Source: Poriferisodalis sp965116245 | Lineage (GTDB): Bacteria; Actinomycetota; Acidimicrobiia; Acidimicrobiales; Poriferisodalaceae | Direction: 5' to 3' | Length of the DNA: 64,000 bases | NCBI GenBank assembly: GCA_965116245.1 | Contig: OZ220497.1 | Span: forward strand, 2,418,001-2,482,000 | Shown: in pieces, positions 17,306 through 25,676 of the stretch | Layout: the number at the start of each line of letters is the position of its first letter | How positions within the stretch are numbered: position 1 is the first letter of the stretch | Made by a program: the position numbers and the translations under genes | The notes under the pieces: generated by a model | Told to the model about the DNA's origin: nothing | Database searches by the model: none | Seen by the model: only the letters and a program-made list of their open reading frames with translations

Positions 17306-17403
17306 CAGCGCCTCGTTGGGTGAATGCCACCAAGTTGAACGGTGCTTGAAGACGTGGCTGGTTGCATCACCTAGATCATGCGCCCTGTGGCTCAGGTCGC
17401 TTC

Positions 17404-19260
17404 CTACGGTAGTTCGTCTGAGACATGTAGCCGTTCCCCGTCAGGTTCGATTCGCAGACCCGACACCACGACGGCTTCGGTCACAGGTTCGTATTTGACT
17501 AGCCCGCCGAGGCCTGCAGGTGCGAGGATCTGGGTCACATCGTGACGAGCGTCCAGCACTCGTATGGCCTCGCGCGTTGCACGGCTCGCTGAACGAGCCA
17601 CGACCACTTCGATACGGTCCACTCCCGCAGCGTTGAGTTGGTCGAGCGCTCGCGCAGGGTCGGGCCTGTCAACTATCACCACCGCCGGGTTCATGCGGTA
17701 CACAGCCAGATGAGGACCCACCGGAGGTGCTGGCCGGCTAGCACTGGCCGCACTCCAGATGCCGATGCTCGCTACTAAAACTGCGAGGCTGCGGGCAGGC
17801 AAGTTGTCGCCTCGCCCTAGCTGGCGCGCAAGGACATAGAACCCGACACAGCATCCAAGAATCGCAGCCGCGCCAATTAGCTCGTTCGCTTCAATCTGCG
17901 GCCAACCCAACGCCGCGCCCTGGCGCGCCACACCGGCAACCCACCCCATCATCAGCTTCGTCGGTAGGTGCAGCACCGACGAAACGGCATCTCCAGCAAC
18001 GCCACCAACTAAGCCAGCTAGCAAGCCCCAGACCATTGCTGGGCCCCCGATAGGTCCAGCCAAGATGTTGGCGGGGATACTGACCAGCGGCAAGGACCCA
18101 AAGACGGCGAGCTGAACCGGCAAAACACCCACTTGGGCGCAAAGCGTGGCCGCAAATGCCAAGCGCAACCACTGGGGACCCCAAAGAACACCTGCGAGTC
18201 GATGAGCGCCAACCACAATTGCGCTGGTCGCAGCCACAGAGAGTTGGAATCCAACGGAGCGGACAAGCAACGGATCTACCAGCACCAACACAATGATTGC
18301 GAGCGCTAATAGTCGCGCTGACGACGCGCTTCGGCCTACGGCGTGTGCACCAACGGCCAGCGTGGCGAGCACGCAGGCCCGCAGCACCGACGGTTCGCCC
18401 CTCGTCAAAACAGCGAACTGGATCAACAACAGTGCAACCACCACCAGTCGGGCGCGCGGTCGTGCCAGGGCCAGTAACGGTGCAAATAGCAGTAACACGA
18501 AAGCAACGTTCGAACCGGACACGGCCAGCAGATGTGTGAGCGATGTCGCACGAAAGTCGTGAACTACTTCAGGTAACTGGCCCCTGTCATCGCCGTAGAC
18601 GAAGCCAGCCAATAGAGCAGCGTCGCGCTGCGACAACGATTCGCCGGAGGCTCTGAGCGTCTCGCGAATCGAGCTGGCAATGCGAAATGGCGCGCTGCCG
18701 CCGTTTAGGTGTTCGGCGGTTCCTATCTCAGCGGTGCCTGCCAGATGTCGAGGCCACATGAACCATCGATCAGAGGGCTCGGCCAGTTTCGCAGTCCCGC
18801 TCAGGTTCCAGCTTTCTCCCATCGCTGCGTCTTCCAGTCGCCAAGCCGCAGGTCCTCGCGCCCAACCTTCCCAGCGATGCTCAACACCGTCGATACGCAC
18901 CCTCACTGGGAGCCTCAGCGCACCGCTACGCCAGCGTGGATCTCCTACCAGTAGGGCTTCCCCTATGAAGTCACCGGCTGGCGGGGCACTCAACCTGTCA
19001 ATCTGTGTGCCCATCGCCGTCGCAGCGAGGATCATCAAGCTCAGCGGTATGAGGGCTCGCGCACGGCTAGCAATCCCTATGGAGCCCAATGCGATCCCAA
19101 GTGCTATTGCCCACCCGCTCGGTAGACGTGGTGCCCAGAAGGCGCCTAACGCAGTGGCGACAGCACCTGCCACTAGCCATCGATCAGCAACAGCGCTCAG
19201 GCCCCCAAATCGACGAGGCGCGGCTAGCGGTGCAGAGAACTCGGGCGACGACGTCGCCAC
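17404..19260 (-). CDS. comEC: ComEC/Rec2-family DNA uptake channel, short form
   Basis: 618 residues. An N-terminal membrane pair is followed by the DUF4131/OB-like domain (about 80-190), then the competence core with GFVYGDDRGQLPEVVHDF and SLTHLLAVSGSNVAFVLLLF and roughly eight further membrane helices (to about 500). ComEC forms the channel for single-stranded DNA entry in transformation. The C-terminal metallo-beta-lactamase domain of full ComEC is reduced here to about 100 residues (NPAVVIVDRPDP onward) and no HxHxDH metal motif can be found. GTG 19260 is the start, 14 bases after the comEA stop, so the two are cotranscribed. Confidence 0.88.
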   Translation of the reverse strand: MATSSPEFSAPLAAPRRFGGLSAVADRWLVAGAVATALGAFWAPRLPSGWAIALGIALGSIGIASRARALIPLSLMILAATAMGTQIDRLSAPPAGDFIGEALLVGDPRWRSGALRLPVRVRIDGVEHRWEGWARGPAAWRLEDAAMGESWNLSGTAKLAEPSDRWFMWPRHLAGTAEIGTAEHLNGGSAPFRIASSIRETLRASGESLSQRDAALLAGFVYGDDRGQLPEVVHDFRATSLTHLLAVSGSNVAFVLLLFAPLLALARPRARLVVVALLLIQFAVLTRGEPSVLRACVLATLAVGAHAVGRSASSARLLALAIIVLVLVDPLLVRSVGFQLSVAATSAIVVGAHRLAGVLWGPQWLRLAFAATLCAQVGVLPVQLAVFGSLPLVSIPANILAGPIGGPAMVWGLLAGLVGGVAGDAVSSVLHLPTKLMMGWVAGVARQGAALGWPQIEANELIGAAAILGCCVGFYVLARQLGRGDNLPARSLAVLVASIGIWSAASASRPAPPVGPHLAVYRMNPAVVIVDRPDPARALDQLNAAGVDRIEVVVARSASRATREAIRVLDARHDVTQILAPAGLGGLVKYEPVTEAVVVSGLRIEPDGERLHVSDELP

Positions 19261-19274
19261 TGGGCCTAGCCCTC

Positions 19275-19919
19275 TCAGACAGTCGCTCGGGGGCGAAGCT
19301 CGGACAGTTTCGCCGGGCCAATGCCGGGCACCATCTCGAGCGCATCAAGTGTGGCGAATGGTCCGTGCTCGGTCCTAAACGCGATGATTGCGGCCGCTAA
19401 TGACGGGCCGATGCCCGGCAACAAGTCAAGCTGTGCGGCGCTAGCGGCGTTCACGTTGATTGGCTGCGGCTGTGCTGAGCCCGCAAATTCGTCTGCTGGT
19501 GCCTCGCCGCGCATTGGCACGTAGACCTGTTGTGCGTCGCGTAGTCGCTCGGCCAGATTGACGGCTGAGATGTCGGCCTCGGCATCTGGCCCACCTGCTG
19601 CCTCAATGAGGTCGCCCACCCGAAAGCTGGCTGGAACCTCGTACAACCCTGGCCGCGCCACTGCGCCCGCAAGATGCACTTGCAGTAGCGAAGGTGCTGC
19701 GGTGGCGACTGGGGGCGGCGCCTCGTTCGCCGCGAAGGGAAGTTCCACAGGCTCGGGCGACCCGTGCCACACGCCCACCAAAAAGCCCGCGGCCACGACC
19801 GCGACAGCTAGTCCAAGCATCGCTAGTACGGGTATAAGGCCGACGCGCCGGGCGAACCCGACTGCCTCGGTAGCCACAGAACGCCAGTCGGTGGAGCGCT
19901 CAGCGTCCGAAGGCCGCAC
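19275..19919 (-). CDS. comEA: ComEA-like DNA-binding protein (SLBB and helix-hairpin-helix)
   Basis: 214 residues. One membrane segment at about 27-50, a Pro/Ala-rich linker, an SLBB domain at about 79-136 (VHLAGAVARPGLYEVP, VGDLIEAAGG) and a C-terminal double helix-hairpin-helix (INVNAASAAQLDLLPGIGPS, then MVPGIGPAKLSEL). It binds incoming double-stranded DNA at the outer face of the membrane and hands it to ComEC. GTG 19919 starts ten bases after the MFS stop, and comEC follows after 14 bases. Together with the Tad pilus genes this hints at possible competence, but no other com or recombination gene is in view. Confidence 0.92.
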   Translation of the reverse strand: MRPSDAERSTDWRSVATEAVGFARRVGLIPVLAMLGLAVAVVAAGFLVGVWHGSPEPVELPFAANEAPPPVATAAPSLLQVHLAGAVARPGLYEVPASFRVGDLIEAAGGPDAEADISAVNLAERLRDAQQVYVPMRGEAPADEFAGSAQPQPINVNAASAAQLDLLPGIGPSLAAAIIAFRTEHGPFATLDALEMVPGIGPAKLSELRPRATV

Positions 19920-19929
19920 GACTGCAACC

Positions 19930-21087
19930 CTAGTGTGACAGTTTAGCTACCTTTGGTGCAATTTTGACTGCTTTCAGCCTCAGTGTCGCCAGACCGGCAA
20001 GTACCAAACACGTCAGGCCCCAACCGCCAAAGAGCCAACGCGAACCGAGATAGCCATAGAGGGGCGGACCAGCGAAAGCCGCTGTGCCAGCGACAGCGAG
20101 GCCGATGGCCTCAAGGACGCTGCCGCCCATCGCAGCATGTTCGGCTCCGGTGGCCTCCAGTACCAGGACTTGGGCCCCCATCACGCTGTAGGACTCAGTA
20201 ACAGCTTCCGCCACGCCGATCACTATGAAGCTCGCGAGACCGCCGATCCAGCCGTACAACACGACAGCGGGCACAAACAGCAGCAGGGATGGCACAGCAA
20301 CCCGGCCGCCGCCTAGCCGTTCCGCGAGCGCTCCGGTGTACGGCGGCAGCACGATCAGCGGGACGCCAATGATCAGCAGACCAACCGCCAACTGGTTTGA
20401 AGATAAGCCGACATCGGTCAAGTACCGGTCAACTGTCGCATCGAAGATGCCGACCAGTCCCCACACCCCCACATGGACGCAGATGGCCGCCTGCACGCGT
20501 GGTCGCCGTAGCAAACTGCCCAGGTCCGAGTAGTCGACAGGTGCCGCTGCAATCGGCGATCTCGAGATCAACACCGCTGCGACGGGCCCGAGCAGCACCA
20601 TCAATATGCCTGTGAGCAAGAAAGGCGCTTCAAAGGAAACGCCGCTGAGTCCGGCGCCGATCGCGGGACCGCTGATGAAGCCAGCCACGCCGCACGAAAG
20701 CAGACCGCCAACCTTGGCGCCGCTGCCGCTGATGTCGCGCCCTATCAGTGCCTTGCGCGCCACCAGGCTGTACAGCCCAAAGCCCACGCCAGCCAGCGCT
20801 CGACTTGCAGTCAAAGACCACGTGGAACTGGCCGCAACGAATCCGAACGATCCCCCCATGGCTGCCAGCACCGATACCCATGCCACCAGTCGGTGGCGAC
20901 CACGATCCACAAGCGGAGACAGAACCAACTGTGATGCCAGCCCTGCGACAAAGCCAGCGGCGGCAACAAGGCCGAGTTCCAGATTGCTCAAGCCGTACCG
21001 GTCTTGTAGGTCCGCCAGGTAAGCAAAGACAACACCGAGCGAAGCTGTCACGACGAACTGCGCTGAATAGACAGTCGCGTACAGCAC
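19930..21087 (-). CDS. MFS transporter
   Basis: 385 residues with about twelve predicted membrane helices and the MFS motif A-like loop SPLVDRGRHRLVAW between helices 2 and 3. The first helix starts immediately (YSAQFVVTASLGVVFAYLADL). Efflux of a small molecule is the commonest role for this shape of MFS protein; no substrate can be read. The GTG at 21087 is the start. It is followed closely by comEA and comEC on the same strand, probably through operon crowding rather than function. It is divergent from the LLM oxidoreductase gene, with a 123-base gap between start codons. Confidence 0.85.
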   Translation of the reverse strand: MLYATVYSAQFVVTASLGVVFAYLADLQDRYGLSNLELGLVAAAGFVAGLASQLVLSPLVDRGRHRLVAWVSVLAAMGGSFGFVAASSTWSLTASRALAGVGFGLYSLVARKALIGRDISGSGAKVGGLLSCGVAGFISGPAIGAGLSGVSFEAPFLLTGILMVLLGPVAAVLISRSPIAAAPVDYSDLGSLLRRPRVQAAICVHVGVWGLVGIFDATVDRYLTDVGLSSNQLAVGLLIIGVPLIVLPPYTGALAERLGGGRVAVPSLLLFVPAVVLYGWIGGLASFIVIGVAEAVTESYSVMGAQVLVLEATGAEHAAMGGSVLEAIGLAVAGTAAFAGPPLYGYLGSRWLFGGWGLTCLVLAGLATLRLKAVKIAPKVAKLSH

Positions 21088-21210
21088 CGCGGCAGCGTAA
21101 CGGTGACCACTGCTTCACAGCCGCTTTGCCACATGGTGTCTTGCTCCATGGTCTCTTGCTTCGCTGGCTTGGCAACGCTGCGGTTCGCGCGAGCAACTAG
21201 CTTCAGGGAC

Positions 21211-22224
21211 ATGAAGGTAGACGGCGGTATCGGAGTCACAGGCGGGTTCGGCGATCTGATCGAATCCAGCCGAGAACAAGAAGGGTTGGGTTACGACGGA
21301 TTGTGGGTGCCAGAAACCAGCCACGACCCGTTCACCATGCTTCCACTGATGGCACACGCCACCTCAACGGTGGAACTAGGCACAAGCATCGTGGTGGGCT
21401 TCGCGCGCAACCCAATGTCGCTGGCCTACAGCGCCAACGACATACAGCTTCTGTCGCAAGGCAGGTTCATCCTGGGGCTCGGCAGCCAGATCCGCCCCCA
21501 CATCACCCGGCGCTTCTCGATGGAGTGGTCCAAGCCAGCCGCACGTATGCGAGAGATGATCTTGGCCATCAAGGCCATCTGGCAGTGCTGGAACGAAGGC
21601 GAAAAGCTGAACTTCCGCGGCGACTTCTATGAACACACCTTGATGACGCCGTTTTTTGACCCCGGCATGAACCCCTACGGTCCACCGCGCCTCGCTCTGG
21701 CTGGTGTTGGTCCGCTGATGACCGAAGTGGCCGGTGAGACGTGTGACGTGTTTCTCTGCCATGGCTTCACGACCGAGAAATACTTGCGTGAGGAGACCCT
21801 CCCCGCCCTTGAGCGGGGCGCAGCTCGGGCGGGCCGGGATCCGAGCGAGATCACAGTGTCAGGGCCTTCGTTCATCGTGACGGGAAACACCGAAGAGGAC
21901 ATGGACAAGGCCCGCCAGGCCACCAAGCAACAGATCGCGTTTTACGGCTCCACACCGGCGTACCGTCCAGTGCTGGACTGCCACGGTTGGGGCGACATGC
22001 AGACCGAGCTGAACGCGATGTCCAAGAAGGGCCAATGGGTGGATATGGCGAATCTGATTGACGATGACGTCTTGGATGCGTTCGCAGTCGTGGCAGAGCC
22101 CGAAGGCGTGGCCAGCGAACTGAAGCGTCGCTTCGCTGATGTTGTGGATCGGGTCAGCTTCTACGCGCCGTACCGGGGCGACCGTCAGCGCTGGCAGACA
22201 ATCTTCAACGACCTGAAGAGTTAG
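21211..22224 (+). CDS. LLM-class F420-dependent oxidoreductase
   Basis: 337 residues. Luciferase-like monooxygenase fold of the F420-dependent type: KVDGGIGVTGGFGDLIESSR at the start, YDGLWVPETSHDPF (strand 2), GTSIVVGFARNPMSLAY, and FILGLGSQIRPHITRRF, phrases typical of the TIGR03617-like group in mycobacteria and Acidimicrobiia. It probably uses reduced F420 or FMN on an unknown substrate. ATG 21211 is preferred over the frame start at 21103, since CAGGGA precedes it and the protein then begins at the first strand; the upstream 36 residues look like read-through. It is monocistronic and ends just before a hairpin. Confidence 0.88.
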   Translation: MKVDGGIGVTGGFGDLIESSREQEGLGYDGLWVPETSHDPFTMLPLMAHATSTVELGTSIVVGFARNPMSLAYSANDIQLLSQGRFILGLGSQIRPHITRRFSMEWSKPAARMREMILAIKAIWQCWNEGEKLNFRGDFYEHTLMTPFFDPGMNPYGPPRLALAGVGPLMTEVAGETCDVFLCHGFTTEKYLREETLPALERGAARAGRDPSEITVSGPSFIVTGNTEEDMDKARQATKQQIAFYGSTPAYRPVLDCHGWGDMQTELNAMSKKGQWVDMANLIDDDVLDAFAVVAEPEGVASELKRRFADVVDRVSFYAPYRGDRQRWQTIFNDLKS

Positions 22225-22241
22225 CGGCGGCGCCTTGTCGT

Positions 22242-22259
22242 GCTAGTTCTCGAACTAGC
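22242..22259 (+). terminator. Candidate hairpin terminator between convergent genes
   Basis: GCTAGTT-CTCG-AACTAGC forms a perfect 7-bp stem with a four-base loop, extendable by a T-G and a G-C pair (22240-22261). It lies 17 bases after the LLM oxidoreductase stop and between two convergent genes. No T-run follows, so factor-independent termination is uncertain. Confidence 0.5.
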
Positions 22260-22362
22260 GCCAGTTGGCACCATGTCTCATAAATTGCGGTCAAAAAACT
22301 GTGATCTCAACAACTGCGATCTCAAGTGTCGGGTGCTCTCAAAGGCCGCTTGCGCTGGAGCT

Positions 22363-22752
22363 TTATGGAGTATCGAGCGGGGCGCAGTCAGAATTGCATG
22401 CTGGATTTGATGCAGGAGTGGCGGGCGTTGCGGGACGGTGCAGCACCCCTGAGACAGGCCGAAGCTCCAGCTCTTCGCCATCTTCAGCGTCAATCTTGCG
22501 AGCCACTGCGTCAACAATCATGGAGTAGCCACCCGGCTCGTGTGGCGGCCATAGAACCGAAATATTGGGCCGGTCAGCGACGTTGGCAGCGGCGGACCTA
22601 CTCGTAGCACAACGCAACACCTCACCGTCAAGCCGCATGACCAAGTGAGCCACGTGCGGGGTCGCATCATAGCGCACGGTGACTACGTACGCCTCTGCTC
22701 CGAAGCTCTCCATCTGATGGCCAATGTCGGCGGGTGCCACGGGGATGCTCAT
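22363..22752 (-). CDS. PPOX-class (pyridoxamine 5'-phosphate oxidase-like) protein
   Basis: 129 residues from the chosen ATG at 22752; the longer frame from 22884 extends towards the tRNA and lacks family resemblance. It has a split-barrel flavin/F420-binding pattern: EAYVVTVRYDATPHVAHLVMR, a middle strand VLRCATSRSAAANVADRPNISVLW, and GYSMIVDAVARK, ending LRPVSGVLHRPA. Relatives bind FMN or F420 and some reduce small organic substrates. The C-terminal 15 residues are Pro/Ala/Cys-rich and probably disordered. It converges on the LLM oxidoreductase gene and is divergent from tRNA-Ala. Confidence 0.75.
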   Translation of the reverse strand: MSIPVAPADIGHQMESFGAEAYVVTVRYDATPHVAHLVMRLDGEVLRCATSRSAAANVADRPNISVLWPPHEPGGYSMIVDAVARKIDAEDGEELELRPVSGVLHRPATPATPASNPACNSDCAPLDTP

Positions 22753-22892
22753 GCGCAATACGATATTGCCACGCGACTCGATATTGCTGCGCAACAGCGC
22801 CGCACGGCGACGGACGCGCCGACAGCCGTGCAGCCAGCCAATTCGAGCCACGTTCAACTCAGGCCAGCACACTGGTATCGTCATGGATCCTC

Positions 22893-22965
22893 GGGGCTAT
22901 AGCTCAGTTGGTAGAGCGCTTCCATGGCATGGAAGAGGTCAGGGGTTCAATTCCCCTTAGCTCCA
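22893..22965 (+). tRNA. tRNA-Ala (anticodon GGC)
   Basis: A complete cloverleaf can be folded: acceptor GGGGCTA with TAGCTCC, D arm GCTC-AGTTGGTA-GAGC, anticodon arm CTTCC-ATGGCAT-GGAAG with GGC at the centre, and T arm AGGGG-TTCAATT-CCCCT. The discriminator base is A (22965). The CCA end is not encoded (the following bases are CCC). It reads GCC codons and marks the left border of the accessory island. Confidence 0.97.
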
Positions 22966-23372
22966 CCCGAGAACTTCGCCAGGAACTTCCAGCCGCTCCC
23001 AAACCCACAGCTCAGCAAGCACCTCCGGCGAATTGCCCTTCCCGGCCGTTCCCATGGCACGGCACCATTTCGCGGGAAGAGGGCGCTGCCAGCAACCACC
23101 CCACGCGGTTCCGGTCACTTAATCGCCACGGTCGTTCAGGAGTTCAACATAACTCCGTGGCGCAAGCCGAATTCCAACCCAAGTCATCGCCGACGATGCC
23201 GACGTGAGCGCTCATGTCGTAGTCGCCGCCCCGCCAGCTCGTCAGATTCACGCGCACCTCATTCTCGCTACCCGAGCGTCGTGCGAGTCGCGATCATTAT
23301 GAGTTCCGCTGTATGTCAAATGGTATGCTAAATCCTGACAAAGTCATCGTCAAAATGCGAAGAAGCGTGCCA
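22966..23372. other. Non-coding stretch after tRNA-Ala
   Basis: No convincing gene on either strand. The open frames crossing it are short and without family features. No integrase gene and no clear second copy of the tRNA 3' end were found here. A small hairpin (GGAGTT-CAACAT-AACTCC) lies near 23139-23156. Confidence 0.5.
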
Positions 23373-23574
23373 TGCCAGACTTGGATCACTTGCCGAAGCG
23401 AGCCACCAGAGCCTGAAGCGAGCTCGTTGACTCGCTGCGCGGCCAACACGAACCTGAGATTATCGCCGGAGCTGTCAAGAAGGCAATAGTCGCAAGTATC
23501 TGGGCTTAGCGCGCGATGTTCCGGGCATCTTTGATGACCTGAGGCACGTCGCGATACTCCGCCGTCAACCCTAA
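23373..23574 (+). pseudogene. Possible decayed small gene ahead of the XRE-ImmA pair
   Basis: Reading from ATG 23373 gives MPDLDHLPKRATRA, an in-frame TGA, then SELVDSLRGQHEPE and AGAVKKAIVASIWA to a TAG. A shifted frame continues with LARDVPGIFDDLRH to a TAA at 23572. The composition looks protein-like across both breaks, which is what a decayed gene would show, but I recognise no family and chance is a real alternative. Confidence 0.25.
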
Positions 23575-23601
23575 CAGCCGATTGAGACGGGGACCCAAAA
23601 A

Positions 23602-24003
23602 ATGAAGGAACTAGACGACATCGTTCGTCAACGCGCTCAACTGCCGCAACGATTGAGACTTGCCCGTAAAGCCGCAGGTATAACACAAGAGAAGGTAGCG
23701 CGATACTTGGACTGTAGCCGTAGATTTATCGCTGCGATTGAAGAGGGAAAAATTGACTTAATGCCGCACGAACTTGTTGAGTTAGCACCAGCCTATCGTG
23801 TCTCTGTTAACGAACTATTGCGTCCAGTTCCTGTATCTCCTGCCTTTGGCATACGCTTCCGAACGTCTCAATTCGCCGACGTTAACGCCCCCGAGAATCA
23901 GATCGCTATAGCCAAACTGCAAGGCTTTGCCGATGACTACATATACCTAGAACAACTGGTAAACGCGCCATCGACGAAACTGTATCCACCTGAAGAAAAT
24001 TGA
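23602..24003 (+). CDS. XRE-family helix-turn-helix protein
   Basis: 133 residues. The helix-turn-helix is at about 14-68: LPQRLRLARKAAGITQEKVA, then YLDCSRRFIAAIEEGK and LAPAYRVSVNELLRP. The C-terminal half is an uncharacterised helical region. It is followed, with an overlap at its stop, by the ImmA/IrrE-like gene, the standard pairing of a phage- or element-type repressor with a protein that can cleave or relieve it. ATG 23602 lies 16 bases after GAGACGGGGACC, a usable ribosome site. Codon and base use is visibly more AT-rich than in the flanking housekeeping genes, pointing to horizontal origin. Confidence 0.82.
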   Translation: MKELDDIVRQRAQLPQRLRLARKAAGITQEKVARYLDCSRRFIAAIEEGKIDLMPHELVELAPAYRVSVNELLRPVPVSPAFGIRFRTSQFADVNAPENQIAIAKLQGFADDYIYLEQLVNAPSTKLYPPEEN

Positions 24004-24848
24004 AAGAACTTCCGGCAGAACAAGCTGGCGAGATTCTTGCACTGCAAGAGCGAAACCGACTCGATCTAGGTGACAGCATCGTCTCGGATTTCAGGAGTCT
24101 GCTTAAGTGTGATGTAGGTATTCGCGTTTTTTCAATGGATCTGCCTTCGTCAGTTTCGGGGTTGTTTGTGTACAGCGAAATTCACGGCGGCTGCATCGCC
24201 TTTAACAAGGCCGATGCTGCCACATGTCAAAGGTGGACGCAAGCCTATGAATACACCCATTTCTTGGCCGATCGACATCGGCCTGAACTGACAGGGACAG
24301 GCAGATATCAGAGGACACCAGCACATGTGCAACTTGCAGAATCATTTGCTATGAATTTTTTGATGCCAGAGGCGGCTGTGAAAGGGAAGTTTCACAGTGT
24401 CGATATGGAGCGAAGTAGCGACCTGACTCTGGCAGACCTCCTGAGTCTAGCCGACCGATTCCAGGTCTCATTTGAAGCCATCGGCCGCAGGTTGGAATCG
24501 ATTGGGATGTTACGCCCTTACGCTGTAGAACGCTTACTAGCACATGGAGATCGTGTAGCCGAGGCCCGCAATATCGACAACCGGCCTACGATTAATTCCG
24601 ACAAACAACTATTTTCTGATAGATACTACCGCTTAGCATTAGAAGCATGGAGCAACGAGAAACTTAGCGAAGACCAACTTTCGCGTCTCCTCCGTATGGA
24701 CAGAACGAAGGCGCGCCAACTCACATTAGCGTACCTAGATTCCGCCAGCAAATTTGCGGACGATTGCGGTCAATCTCTGACGCCCAATTTTGGCCAAGTT
24801 ACTTTGGCCAAGGATGCGACCGAGTCGCCGCCGTACGACTTGGACTGA
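24000..24848 (+). CDS. ImmA/IrrE-family protein with degenerate zinc motif
   Basis: 282 residues. The family pattern is clear: a strand with SVSGLFVYSEIHGGCIAFNK, the active helix QAYEYTHFLADRHRPE, and AHVQLAESFAMNFLMPEAAV, after which such proteins continue with a helix-turn-helix-like LADLLSLADRFQVSFEAIGRRL. In active ImmA/IrrE enzymes the helix carries HExxH; here it reads YEYTH, so the first His ligand is missing while the Glu, second His and the downstream Glu (in AESFAMNF) remain. Proteolysis is therefore doubtful. The start is TTG 24000, overlapping the XRE stop (TTGA). The C-terminal 80 residues are unassigned. Same AT-rich composition as its neighbour. Confidence 0.78.
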   Translation: MKELPAEQAGEILALQERNRLDLGDSIVSDFRSLLKCDVGIRVFSMDLPSSVSGLFVYSEIHGGCIAFNKADAATCQRWTQAYEYTHFLADRHRPELTGTGRYQRTPAHVQLAESFAMNFLMPEAAVKGKFHSVDMERSSDLTLADLLSLADRFQVSFEAIGRRLESIGMLRPYAVERLLAHGDRVAEARNIDNRPTINSDKQLFSDRYYRLALEAWSNEKLSEDQLSRLLRMDRTKARQLTLAYLDSASKFADDCGQSLTPNFGQVTLAKDATESPPYDLD

Positions 24849-24851
24849 TCA

Positions 24852-25109
24852 GTGTCGCAATCTCCGCTGCTATTGGATGCGTGCATGGTCATCAACATTG
24901 CGGCTTGCGGAATTGACCCAAGGATGTTGGCGCAGATCAATGGCTACACGTTCGTAGCCACGTCGACTGTGGCATCCGAACTTGGGCGTCAAAATTCAAG
25001 TTCCCTCCAACAGGACGTGAGCGATGCCCTTCGGAGTATCGAAGTGAGAGCCTCATTTCGGCCGAGCCGTAGCGACACCAACCGTTCCTGGTGGTTTGCG
25101 AATCGGTAG
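24852..25109 (+). pseudogene. Truncated PIN-domain protein
   Basis: 85 residues starting GTG 24852. The N-terminus LLLDACMVINIAACGID is that of a PIN ribonuclease domain with the first acid at Asp9, and TVASELGRQ supplies the second at Glu43. PIN domains need about 130 residues; this frame stops after WWFANR, and the last acidic residue and core helices are absent. Right of it lies the MazF gene on the other strand, so the 3' end was probably lost when that module arrived. It sits three bases after the ImmA/IrrE-like gene, so XRE, ImmA-like and PIN once formed one operon, probably a toxin-antitoxin-like set. Confidence 0.6.
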
Positions 25110-25133
25110 GCACACGGACCTATTGCGGCTGAG

Positions 25134-25451
25134 TCACAGATCCAGTGTGAGTCGCAGTCCGTCGTCGACGGCACCGATCAGGGCGCGGGGCAACCGTCCC
25201 ACACGTTCCCCGAGCCATGAGCGATCAACCAGTTCCAGCCCAAGCGGTACTGCGACGGAATCGGAGGCCAGGCCGGTCACTGCGGTGTTGAGCAGGACAT
25301 TGCCAGCGAGATTGGCCCGTTCGAGCTTTGAGGTCAGAGGTACTACATGCGTTTGCCAAACATCTACGGCAAGAACATCGTCAGCGGACACGACCACACA
25401 CGGTCGACGCTTGTCTAGGTCAATCCAGTACACCCCGCCGCGCACTACCAC
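25134..25451 (-). CDS. MazF/PemK-type endoribonuclease toxin
   Basis: About 105 residues from GTG 25451 (GTG 25445 is also possible). The MazF beta-barrel pattern is complete: RGGVYWIDLDKRRPCVVVSADDVL, THVVPLTSK, LLNTAVTGLASDSVAVPLGLELVDRSW, and LPRALIGAVDDGLRLTLDL. The substrate-loop Arg (RRP) and a Thr/Ser (TSK) expected for the active site are present. It would cleave mRNA when freed from its antitoxin. The longer frame to 25601 runs over the antitoxin gene and is not used. The start overlaps the antitoxin stop by up to seven bases, typical of coupled toxin-antitoxin genes. Confidence 0.83.
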   Translation of the reverse strand: MVVRGGVYWIDLDKRRPCVVVSADDVLAVDVWQTHVVPLTSKLERANLAGNVLLNTAVTGLASDSVAVPLGLELVDRSWLGERVGRLPRALIGAVDDGLRLTLDL

Positions 25452-25675
25452 GGTGCAGATCGCTCCATCCGCTGACCAATCAACACGGCATCCTCGCAGG
25501 CCAGTCCTCCGGGCGCAGCCAACACCGCATCTGCCAGCAGCTGATCGCCGAAAGACACTGCCGACTGGGCTGCATGGCGTCGAAGCTGATCGGTCACCCA
25601 ACGTGAGAACGGCACATTCAGGCTCTCAATGATCGGTAGGACATCATCAGGCACGCTGATCGTTTTGTTTGGCAC
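25445..25675 (-). CDS. MazE-like antitoxin
   Basis: 76 residues from GTG 25675. The N-terminus NKTISVPDDVLPIIESLNVP is a ribbon-helix-helix-like DNA-binding element, followed by FSRWVTDQLRRHAAQ and a flexible C-terminal half that would wrap the toxin. The start is fixed by a 15-bp palindrome that ends at 25677, directly in front of the GTG; the longer frame from 25744 would read through the operator and the neighbouring gene remnant. It is expected to neutralise the MazF-type toxin and repress its own promoter. Its stop overlaps the toxin start. Confidence 0.72.
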   Translation of the reverse strand: MPNKTISVPDDVLPIIESLNVPFSRWVTDQLRRHAAQSAVSFGDQLLADAVLAAPGGLACEDAVLIGQRMERSAPW

Positions 25676-25676
25676 A

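Noticed and set aside
18680..19378. Long plus-strand open frame opposite comEC/comEA
   Set aside because: It lies wholly antisense to clearly coding comEC and comEA, is rich in Arg/Ser/Pro and shows no family features; high-GC shadow frame.
23139..23156. Possible second copy of the tRNA T-arm (attachment-site remnant): GGAGTTCAACATAACTCC
   Set aside because: Only a few bases match the tRNA-Ala 3' end; it is better explained as a small chance hairpin.
22734..23207. Frames running through tRNA-Ala
   Set aside because: They read through a perfect tRNA cloverleaf and have no domain features.
25096..25632. Plus-strand 178-codon frame across the MazEF region
   Set aside because: Antisense to the toxin-antitoxin genes, whose folds are readable; composition is Arg/Ser/Thr-rich shadow.
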